Source: Parazoarcus communis SWub3 = DSM 12120
GTDB taxonomy: Bacteria; Pseudomonadota; Gammaproteobacteria; Burkholderiales; Rhodocyclaceae
NCBI RefSeq assembly: GCF_003226565.1
Contig: NZ_QKOE01000009.1
Location: 1 to 64,000, forward strand
DNA length: 64,000 nt
Reading direction: 5' to 3'
Part shown: positions 1 through 8,253 of the stretch, piece by piece
Layout of the letters: every line of letters begins with the position of its first letter
How positions within the stretch are numbered: the stretch's first letter is position 1
Made by a program: the position numbers and the translations under genes
The notes under the pieces: generated by a model
Database searches by the model: none
What the model was told of the DNA's origin: nothing
What the model saw: the letters and a program-made list of their open reading frames with translations, nothing else

Positions 1-130
1 CTGCCCTCCGCAACCTACACGGCGTACAGGATCTACCTCGATGTGCTTCGTTTCCAACGATGGCCTCCTTGCGAACGAGGGGGTTCATTCCTCGTGTCGC
101 CAGGGGGTCAATTTACGGTGTCGCCTGACA
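1..130 (-). mobile_element. Possible end of an IS21-like insertion sequence
   Basis: Read on the minus strand from position 130 inward, the sequence begins TGTCAGGCGACACCG, a TG-type transposon terminus. Two tandem copies of a unit of about 23 bases follow (roughly 79-101 and 103-125). Each has a GGGGG run at one side and GTGTCGCC at the other. Repeated transposase-binding units just inside a TG terminus are typical of IS21-family ends. Only about 130 bases are in the window and no transposase coding region can be recognised, so the family assignment is an inference. The remaining 20 bases (131-150) separate this end from the first CRISPR repeat. Confidence 0.35.
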
Positions 131-150
131 TTCGGCACTCAGATGGCGAC

Positions 151-2986
151 CGGTTCATCCCCGCGCATGCGGGGAACACCATTTTTCGAAAAGGGCCTCT
201 AGAGCGGCCTGCGGTTCATCCCCGCGCATGCGGGGAACACGGTCAGTACGGGATGGCTGTACATCACGCGACCGGTTCATCCCCGCGCATGCGGGGAACA
301 CGGCCCAGGCATCGACCCTTTCTGCCGTCGTGACGGTTCATCCCCGCGCATGCGGGGAACACTCTACAACGCTTCGGGCCGACTGAAAGAGCCGCGGTTC
401 ATCCCCGCGCATGCGGGGAACACCATATAGGCGTGATGCACCGTCTGAACGGCTGCGGTTCATCCCCGCGCATGCGGGGAACACAGCGCGTGCGCGGCCG
501 CCCAGTTGCCTGCCCACGGTTCATCCCCGCGCATGCGGGGAACACAGGCCGGCACGGTACTGCGGGAGTTCAATCTGCGGTTCATCCCCGCGCATGCGGG
601 GAACACCCAACGGCCAGCGCGCCAGCACGGAAGCACTGCGGTTCATCCCCGCGCATGCGGGGAACACGCCTGGATATGGGATACGCTGAAAGAGGCGTTC
701 GGTTCATCCCCGCGCATGCGGGGAACACGATGGAAAGCCGCGGCGCCTCCGATCGCCATCTGGTTCATCCCCGCGCATGCGGGGAACACTCGGACTGTGC
801 AAGTATGCAAGTTGAGAAAATCGGTTCATCCCCGCGCATGCGGGGAACACAACCCTTTCCCTGCCCCCACTCGGGGAGCGTGCGGTTCATCCCCGCGCAT
901 GCGGGGAACACCGGTCGGAGACATACCCGATGGCGATTTCCCACGGTTCATCCCCGCGCATGCGGGGAACACATGACCAAGCGCCTGCGAACGCTCAAAA
1001 CCGACGGTTCATCCCCGCGCATGCGGGGAACACGCCGGATCGACGACAGCGGCGACGGCAGAAGTCGGTTCATCCCCGCGCATGCGGGGAACACCGTAGG
1101 CGATATCTCCGGATGATGGCGCTGCGCGGTTCATCCCCGCGCATGCGGGGAACACACCGATGTCGGCCTACGATTTCGTCATCGGAACGGTTCATCCCCG
1201 CGCATGCGGGGAACACACGGCACTAGAAGACAGGGGTTTGGAGCGTGACGGTTCATCCCCGCGCATGCGGGGAACACTCGAGCTCTGCGAGCGCGGGGAT
1301 GATCGCCGTCGGTTCATCCCCGCGCATGCGGGGAACACACGACAAACATGCCGTGATCGCGCGCGATCACCGGTTCATCCCCGCGCATGCGGGGAACACA
1401 GGCGCTGTGGCGTGCCGAGCAGGCCCTCGATCGGTTCATCCCCGCGCATGCGGGGAACACTCACTAGCCGATTGTCGGCGTAGTTGGTGGCGCGGTTCAT
1501 CCCCGCGCATGCGGGGAACACTATATCGATACGGATGGTGCCAGTCTGACCCGCGGTTCATCCCCGCGCATGCGGGGAACACTCATCCCGTCCTCACCCT
1601 GCCAGCAGGCCGGCCGGTTCATCCCCGCGCATGCGGGGAACACTGCTTGGCAACCCCCTGAATGCTCGACCAATTCGGTTCATCCCCGCGCATGCGGGGA
1701 ACACCACTGGACAGCATCACCGGTACAGGTGAATCCGGGTTCATCCCCGCGCATGCGGGGAACACCTGTTCGTCCGCCCCGCGACCTACCGCCCGCGCGG
1801 TTCATCCCCGCGCATGCGGGGAACACCTGTGCGAGCTCGCGCCCGTGGCGCGGGATGCCGGTTCATCCCCGCGCATGCGGGGAACACGGCTAAACCCCCC
1901 ACGGCGCCCCTGCGTGAGCAGGTTCATCCCCGCGCATGCGGGGAACACTCGTGCCAAATCTGCCAGCCGGCGGCAGCGTGACGGTTCATCCCCGCGCATG
2001 CGGGGAACACGGCTTCTGCGGCTTGCTCGGGGTCGGCCATTTCGGTTCATCCCCGCGCATGCGGGGAACACCCGGTCAGGTGCATTGCCCCGCCGCGGGT
2101 CGCCGGTTCATCCCCGCGCATGCGGGGAACACGCGTCCTGGGCGGCTTGGATTGCGGCAACCTGCGGTTCATCCCCGCGCATGCGGGGAACACGGCGCGT
2201 CGCTCAGAAGGCCATGTATGTCAAGCGGTTCATCCCCGCGCATGCGGGGAACACTACGACGTGGCCTGCGCCGGGTGTTGCTGTAACGGTTCATCCCCGC
2301 GCATGCGGGGAACACGGTTTTTGCGGTAGGGATATGCAGCCGTACCTCGGTTCATCCCCGCGCATGCGGGGAACACCTGGATGCCGCGCAGGGTTTCGTG
2401 GTAGCTCGCGGTTCATCCCCGCGCATGCGGGGAACACTTGGAGGCGCCCGTTTGAGGGTCTGATTGTTGCGGTTCATCCCCGCGCATGCGGGGAACACCG
2501 GCACGACTTCGGCGAGGATCAGCCTACGTTCGGTTCATCCCCGCGCATGCGGGGAACACTGCAGGAAATCTCTGCAAAGTGGCGGCCCAGGCGGTTCATC
2601 CCCGCGCATGCGGGGAACACCAGAGCACGCACCGGAGTAATCGTGTCGCCCATGGTTCATCCCCGCGCATGCGGGGAACACTCTACGAGAGGATCAGCGA
2701 GCACGGCGAGTGGCGGTTCATCCCCGCGCATGCGGGGAACACGACAGCTCGGATGCGCTCAATATCACCGGGGACGGTTCATCCCCGCGCATGCGGGGAA
2801 CACATTATTCGCACCATCGAGGGATTCGACCACGACGGTTCATCCCCGCGCATGCGGGGAACACTCGTCGTGGGGTTCGGGTCGCGCAAGGAGGAACGGT
2901 TCATCCCCGCGCATGCGGGGAACACGAATGAACCCGATGCCAAGGTGGTGCAACTGGCGGTTCATCCCCGCGCATGCGGGGAACAC
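151..2986 (-). CRISPR. Type I-E CRISPR array, 47 repeats and 46 spacers
   Basis: The 29-base repeat on the plus strand begins CGGTTCATCCCC and ends GCGGGGAACAC. Its reverse complement begins GTGTTCCCCGC and ends GATGAACCG, the orientation of E. coli type I-E repeats, so the array is transcribed on the minus strand with its leader at 2987-3074. Repeats start at 151 and recur every 61 bases to 1920, then from 1982 to 2958. Spacers are 32 bases except 1949-1981, which is 33. Repeats are identical apart from the first plus-strand base at 761 (t), 1737 (g), 1920 (a) and 2653 (t). I compared the spacers by eye and saw no duplicates. No degenerate terminal repeat is present. The newest spacers should be at the high-coordinate end next to the leader. 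Confidence 0.98.
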
Positions 2987-3074
2987 ACTTCCTCCATCTC
3001 CATGAAAATACATGGAAAAAAGGATGCGTCAGATTCTACCGGTGACTCATGATGCAGATGGTATTTTCGAATTA
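2987..3074 (-). promoter_or_regulatory. CRISPR leader
   Basis: This 88-base stretch lies between the cas2 stop codon and the first repeat, on the side expected for a type I-E leader. It is much richer in A and T than its surroundings. It contains a short dyad, CCATG (3000-3004) and CATGG (3011-3015), around an AAAATA loop. On the minus strand TAATAAT (3072-3078, overlapping the cas2 stop codon) could serve as a -10 element, but no good -35 is visible. I could not identify a convincing IHF site. Confidence 0.75.
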
Positions 3075-4278
<1,204 letters not shown>

Positions 4279-4285
4279 ATTGGGT

Positions 4286-4765
4286 TTAGGTTTCGTCAGC
4301 GGCATGAAGTGCTGCGAGTACAGCTGCGTCGCCCAAGTAGTGCCCGGCTCTACGCATCTGCTCAATCAAGGACCTGATTTCCTGCAACTTTCCTCTGCGC
4401 TTGGCAAGCACTAACACACCAAGCGTGCCGATGACTTTAAGTCCAAGCGCACGTGCGTGCGTTACCGCTGCGCGGTCATCCAGCAACAAACCCGCACCAA
4501 TTTCATTCGCTCGGGCGATTGCGCTGGACTCACCTGGGTCCAGGGGGCCATCGTCTGTACTCAAGGCATCGGGGCAGCGCCGAATGAGACCTGCTGAAAG
4601 TGCGTCCGTGATCCTCTTTGCGTCGGGTAAGTCGGGCCGGGCGAGGCATTCGTCCAGCACCGTCGCCGTGACCTGAACATCGGAAAAAAGAAACGGCAGC
4701 AGATCCAGACGATTCAGGCGTCCGAGCGCAATCAGCGGGCCTGCATCGGCAACTACCACCGACAT
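4286..4765 (-). CDS. PIN-domain toxin (DUF3368 family)
   Basis: This 159-residue protein has a PIN-like nuclease layout. An early Asp lies in VVVADAGPLIALGRL, a Glu in VLDECLAR, an acidic GESSAIARA segment follows, and then LLLDDRAAVTHARALGL leads into IGTLGVLVLAKRRGKL. The last motif is a hallmark of the DUF3368 group. Such proteins are putative ribonuclease toxins paired with UPF0175 antitoxins, and exactly such a gene lies four bases upstream. The ATG at 4765 is preferred because it begins the PIN fold. An upstream ATG at 4804 would overlap the antitoxin. The gene sits between the effector and adaptation parts of the cas operon in the same direction. Acidic catalytic positions appear intact, so I see no reason to call it inactive. 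Confidence 0.85.
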   Translation of the reverse strand: MSVVVADAGPLIALGRLNRLDLLPFLFSDVQVTATVLDECLARPDLPDAKRITDALSAGLIRRCPDALSTDDGPLDPGESSAIARANEIGAGLLLDDRAAVTHARALGLKVIGTLGVLVLAKRRGKLQEIRSLIEQMRRAGHYLGDAAVLAALHAADET

Positions 4766-4769
4766 TCGT

Positions 4770-5093
4770 TCAGCCGAAATCTGCAAGCTCCTGCTCCAGT
4801 TCATCAGCAGTGGTGCGAATCACCGGAATGCCGTACCGTCCGAGCAGGTCCACCATTTCGCTGACCGAACGGCCAGCCATGCGAGCCGCCCGACTCAGCG
4901 AAATGCGTTCCTCGTCGAATAGATGAATGGCAAGCGCAACCCCCACGCCTTCCTTCAACAATGCGTCATCGAAGGGCACGGCAACGAAGACCGGCGTGCC
5001 GTGTTTGGTGACGACAGACAGCTTGCCGGCCTCAGCACCTCGAATCAGCTCACCGGTACGTTCGCGAAGGTCTCGCACGGTAAAGGTTTCCAT
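4770..5093 (-). CDS. Antitoxin: Phd/YefM-like N-terminus fused to UPF0175
   Basis: The 107-residue product has two parts. Residues 1-45 (METFTVRDLRERTGELI onward, ending near VAVPFDD) resemble the DNA-binding half of Phd/YefM antitoxins. Residues 50-107 (VALAIHLFDEERISLSRAARMAGRS onward) match the UPF0175 family, which normally accompanies DUF3368 toxins. The DNA-binding part would allow autoregulation. A 24-base palindrome lies 18 bases upstream of the ATG at 5093. The open frame extends to 5204 but the upstream part is cas6e read in another frame. No strong ribosome-binding site is visible before 5093. The toxin gene starts four bases after its stop. Confidence 0.85.
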   Translation of the reverse strand: METFTVRDLRERTGELIRGAEAGKLSVVTKHGTPVFVAVPFDDALLKEGVGVALAIHLFDEERISLSRAARMAGRSVSEMVDLLGRYGIPVIRTTADELEQELADFG

Positions 5094-5111
5094 GGTGGTA
5101 CTCGCGTTAGT

Positions 5112-5135
5112 TTGTGCTATCAAATGATAGAACAA
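5112..5135 (-). promoter_or_regulatory. Palindromic operator candidate for the toxin-antitoxin cassette
   Basis: Two 11-base arms, TTGTGCTATCA and TGATAGAACAA, flank a central AA. They are inverted repeats matching at 10 of 11 positions. The site occupies most of the 43-base gap between the cas6e stop and the antitoxin start. No comparable gap exists between other downstream cas genes except cse2-cas7e (54 bases). Its position fits binding by the Phd/YefM-like half of the antitoxin. Confidence 0.6.
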
Positions 5136-5136
5136 A

Positions 5137-5850
5137 TCATGTCGCAGGACGAACGAGCAACAAGCCGCAACCAAATGCCTTGGCACGCCCGATACCGCTT
5201 GCAAGCGCGCTCGCGAAACGCTCGGTGTCGGTGACGATCAACTCGCCCGCTAGGTCGACCGTACTGAAGCGCAACTGGCCGTGCTTGCCGCCATGTTGCT
5301 CGTAGGCAGCTACCGAGACGGTCGATTCATCGAGTGCGAACCCGTATTGTTCGGCACGGCTGGCGAGCCACTCAGTGCATGCGATATGCACCAGTTCGTA
5401 GAGCGGCGGAGGTGGGTCTGGCTGCCCATCGGCTGTTGTCAGGTCCGGTTTCCATGCCTCCCAGTTAGGCAGGTCGCGAGCCGCAAGCAGGCGCTTTTTC
5501 GCATCCATGACGACGTCGTGACGTTTTGCGCCTTTCTCTCCTTTACGCGAAACCACCGGGTTGGCGCGTAATTCGAAACTCAGCCGCGCGCCGCTTGGCA
5601 CCTGCGGCCGATACTCGCGGCACTGAATCTGCCAGGCGTCTGAATCAAGCTGGGGCTTCCGCTGCGATACAACGTAGAAGCGGGGCAGGCCTTCGGCATC
5701 CCGTCGGCGAAACAGGAAGTCGCGTTCCGTCCCCGCCGGCGCGGGGAAGAAGCGCCACAGCCATTGGTGTTCGCCATAGGCGCCACCCAACCATTCGTGT
5801 GCGGCGCGGCGTTCGAATCCGGGGCGAGGGGTGATCAAGCTGAAGTACAC
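5137..5850 (-). CDS. cas6e: CRISPR RNA endonuclease Cas6e (CasE/Cse3)
   Basis: Cas6e cuts the repeat hairpin to release mature crRNAs and stays bound as a Cascade subunit. The GTG at 5850 is chosen because AAGGAGG lies seven bases upstream and translation then begins MYFSL, like the E. coli MYLSK start. The product is 237 residues. Tyr25 and His28 fall where the catalytic Tyr/His pair of characterised Cas6e enzymes lies. The glycine-rich loop GIGRAKAFGCGLLLVRP is at the C-terminus, as in the family. The gene starts two bases after the cas5e stop. Downstream is the toxin-antitoxin cassette rather than cas1. Confidence 0.94.
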   Translation of the reverse strand: MYFSLITPRPGFERRAAHEWLGGAYGEHQWLWRFFPAPAGTERDFLFRRRDAEGLPRFYVVSQRKPQLDSDAWQIQCREYRPQVPSGARLSFELRANPVVSRKGEKGAKRHDVVMDAKKRLLAARDLPNWEAWKPDLTTADGQPDPPPPLYELVHIACTEWLASRAEQYGFALDESTVSVAAYEQHGGKHGQLRFSTVDLAGELIVTDTERFASALASGIGRAKAFGCGLLLVRPAT

Positions 5851-5852
5851 GT

Positions 5853-6611
5853 TCAGGCCTCCTTGCGGATCAGTGCCACATGCTCGCTGCGGTCGCCGAA
5901 CTGCCACCCCTTGCGACGAAGCGGGCGATCCTTGCGGGTCACGGTCAGGTCGGGCGCAAGGCCGACGGCAATGCCTTGTCCCCATGCGATGCGCTCGACC
6001 GGAGGCGGCAGTTCAAGCGATTTACTGCGCGCTGTGCCGTTGAGCTTGGTAATTGCTTCGGTCAGGCGCTCCAGGTAGGTGTCGAACGCCTGGTCCGCGC
6101 TGTCCGCCTCGATGATCTGCGGATGCAGCGGGGCGCCGGGTGGGCAGGCCTTGCGCCCGAGGTAAAGGACAAAGCGTGGCTTGCGCAATGCATCGGCGAG
6201 CATTTCCAGCGGATAGGGGCTGCCCTCGCTTGCCTGGATGGCGACCAGAAAGCCGGCATTCTGCCGATAGTCGCGGGTGGATAGAATGGTGTTGAGGTCG
6301 TGCCGGGGAATGGCCAGTTCGTCGCGCCGCGAGGCATGCGGGCGTTTTTTCAGGCTGGCCTGACTGGGCACCTGGGCGGTGTGATAGTCGCGCAGCAGGG
6401 TGCCCGAAGATTGCACCCCTACTGCGTAGCCGTAGGCATCCCGCAGCGTGGCGTGGGCGGCTTCATCCTCGCGCCGCAGGCCGAGCGCCGCGCCCAGCAA
6501 GCCGACCAGGGCGGAAATGCCGGGGTAATCGTGGCTCGGCCGGTATTCTCCAACCGCGCTGTCACCCCACGCCGATAGCGGCGCCTGGAGTTGAAAGACA
6601 AGTAGTGACAT
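5853..6611 (-). CDS. cas5e: Cascade subunit Cas5e (CasD)
   Basis: The 252-residue product begins MSLLVFQLQAPLSAWGD, a recognisable Cas5 N-terminal strand, followed by SRPSHDYPG-like sequence (EYRPSHDYPGISALVGLLGAALG) typical of Cas5e. Cas5e caps the 5' handle of the crRNA and contacts Cse1 and the Cas7 backbone. A C-terminal region with DRPLRRKGWQFGDRSEHVAL completes the family pattern. It starts four bases after the cas7e stop and ends two bases before cas6e, so the three are one translational unit. Length and spacing are normal. Confidence 0.93.
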   Translation of the reverse strand: MSLLVFQLQAPLSAWGDSAVGEYRPSHDYPGISALVGLLGAALGLRREDEAAHATLRDAYGYAVGVQSSGTLLRDYHTAQVPSQASLKKRPHASRRDELAIPRHDLNTILSTRDYRQNAGFLVAIQASEGSPYPLEMLADALRKPRFVLYLGRKACPPGAPLHPQIIEADSADQAFDTYLERLTEAITKLNGTARSKSLELPPPVERIAWGQGIAVGLAPDLTVTRKDRPLRRKGWQFGDRSEHVALIRKEA

Positions 6612-6615
6612 GGCT

Positions 6616-7680
6616 TCACTCCTGGGTGAAGCGGATCAGCTCATCCAGACTGCCCTCGCCGGTTTCGGCGTTGATCGCGTAGCGTGCATCCGCGCAGGCG
6701 CCATACACCTTGTCGAAGTTGGTGCGACGCGTTTCGATGGCCTTCACCGCCTTCTCCAGCATGTCCTCGCCCTCGAAGGGTTTGACCGGCTTGAGAAAGG
6801 CCTGGGCGAGCGAGCGCGGTTGCTGGTCGCCCTTCTCGGCGAGCACATAGCTGGCGTAGGCGCGCGACGCGTGGCTGTTCTGCATGCCGGTGGGGCTGAC
6901 CTTGGTGACCGCATGGATGAAAGCCTGGAGTGCCTTGTCACCAAGCGTCTTGTCACCACCGAGGTTGTCCACGAGCAAGGCGCGGTCGATGCAGATGTAG
7001 AGATAGAACAGACCAGCACCGTAGCTGCGCTCGCCAATGTGTGCGGCACCCTTGTCGGTGAGACCATTGTTGAGATCGTCGACCGCGCTGAAGTAATCGT
7101 CTTCGACTGCGCTCTTGTGCACGGTGATGGCGTGTGCGACCTGGATGGCCGCCTCCATGTTGAAGGCCGGGCTGTCAGCCAGCATGCGGCCGAACATGGC
7201 GATGTCTGCCGCCTTACGCGGGGTGCGCAGCAGCTTGAGTTCTTCCTCGGTCGGCCCGGCGTTACGGGTCGCGCAAATCTGCGCGAGCTGCTCGACGGCC
7301 TCGACTTCTTCGGGGCTGAAGTGCGCGAGCTGTTCGATTTGCAGGTCTTCGTCCTTCTCCGCTTTCTTGTCAGACTTCAGCTTGCCGAACTTGCCGACAA
7401 TCTGACGCGCCCACTCACGGGCGTTCTTATCGGACACGCCCGCCGCGATCAGCACATCGTGCACGCGCTTGCCCATGTCCTTGGTGCGGGTACCGATATG
7501 GCCAGCCAAGGCGGTTTCGAAGATGTCCGACGTCCGCCAGGCGCGCTTCTGGCTTTGCGAGGAAATCCGCAGCCGCAGCGCATCGCCCATCAGGGCTGTC
7601 TTGGGGCGGCCGGTGTCGTCGCGATTGAGGTTGGAGGGCGGGTAGCTGGTCAGCACGTGCAGTTGAACGAAGCGGGACAT
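6616..7680 (-). CDS. cas7e: Cascade backbone subunit Cas7e (CasC/Cse4)
   Basis: The 354-residue product begins MSRFVQLHVLTSYPPSNLNRDD, a Cas7e hallmark, followed by LRISSQSQKRAWRTS. Six copies of Cas7e form the helical filament that holds the crRNA spacer in Cascade. The length matches E. coli CasC (about 363). A good ribosome-binding site (AAGGAG) lies nine bases before the ATG. A 54-base gap separates it from cse2, the longest between the Cascade genes, which may allow separate translation of this abundant subunit. I see no frameshift or missing segment. Confidence 0.95.
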   Translation of the reverse strand: MSRFVQLHVLTSYPPSNLNRDDTGRPKTALMGDALRLRISSQSQKRAWRTSDIFETALAGHIGTRTKDMGKRVHDVLIAAGVSDKNAREWARQIVGKFGKLKSDKKAEKDEDLQIEQLAHFSPEEVEAVEQLAQICATRNAGPTEEELKLLRTPRKAADIAMFGRMLADSPAFNMEAAIQVAHAITVHKSAVEDDYFSAVDDLNNGLTDKGAAHIGERSYGAGLFYLYICIDRALLVDNLGGDKTLGDKALQAFIHAVTKVSPTGMQNSHASRAYASYVLAEKGDQQPRSLAQAFLKPVKPFEGEDMLEKAVKAIETRRTNFDKVYGACADARYAINAETGEGSLDELIRFTQE

Positions 7681-7734
7681 GGGGTGTTCTCCTTGAGCGG
7701 AAAGGGTGAGGGAGTCGTGACGGAATCGGGGGAG

Positions 7735-8244
7735 TCAGTCGGCGCTGCGAGCGGGCCAGTCATAGGCGTAGGCCCACCGCTTCTTGCGGTCGTCACCCCA
7801 GAACAGGATGTCGTCGGCCAGTGCAATCACGTCCACGCGGTGCTCCATGATCGGCAGCACGCGCCGCAAACCCGCGAACAGGCTGTCGACATCGCGAGAC
7901 TCCAGCAGACGCGTAAAGCGCAACTCGCTGACCAGCGGCCTGTCCTCGCCGGGCGCCTTGTGGCTCATTGCCTTGGCGGGTGACCCCGGTTGATCCTGGG
8001 TGACATGCGCGAGCAGGCCGACAATCGCTGCGAGGCGGTCGTCGCGCGCGGAGACGCCGTCCGCGTTCCATCCGGCTACCTGGAAGCGACGGTACAGGCG
8101 CTGGTAGGGCGCACTCAGGGCGACGGCGGTGACCGTGGGTGCGCGGCGCAGGATGGCGCGGCTGGCGCGGTCGTCTTCGAGCTTCTGCCACCAGTTGAGC
8201 AGAATCGTGCCGTAGGCGTTGTCGCGTGAGAATCGGTCGGACAT
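7735..8244 (-). CDS. cse2: Cascade small subunit Cse2 (CasB)
   Basis: The 169-residue product has the all-helical, basic character of Cse2. Recognisable blocks are LLNWWQKLEDDRASRAILRRA near the N-terminus and RFTRLLESRDVDSLFAGLRRVLP in the C-terminal half. Two Cse2 copies line the belly of Cascade and stabilise the displaced strand. It begins nine bases after the cse1 stop. Length agrees with E. coli CasB (about 160). Confidence 0.92.
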   Translation of the reverse strand: MSDRFSRDNAYGTILLNWWQKLEDDRASRAILRRAPTVTAVALSAPYQRLYRRFQVAGWNADGVSARDDRLAAIVGLLAHVTQDQPGSPAKAMSHKAPGEDRPLVSELRFTRLLESRDVDSLFAGLRRVLPIMEHRVDVIALADDILFWGDDRKKRWAYAYDWPARSAD

Positions 8245-8253
8245 GGGATCTCC

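Noticed and set aside
78-101. GGGTTCATTCCTCG resembling the start of the CRISPR repeat
   Set aside because: Only part of the repeat matches, the hairpin half is missing, and the unit recurs at 103-125 in a form that fits a transposon end better.
1662-3005. Open frame of 447 codons across the CRISPR array with repeated PRMRGT/FIPAHAGNT peptides
   Set aside because: The repeating peptide is just the translated CRISPR repeat; the 61-base period keeps shifting frames, and no ribosome-binding site or family match supports a protein.
6610-7983. Plus-strand open frame of 457 codons opposite cas7e
   Set aside because: It is antisense to a well-supported cas7e gene, and its codon use follows from the GC-rich third positions of the real gene.
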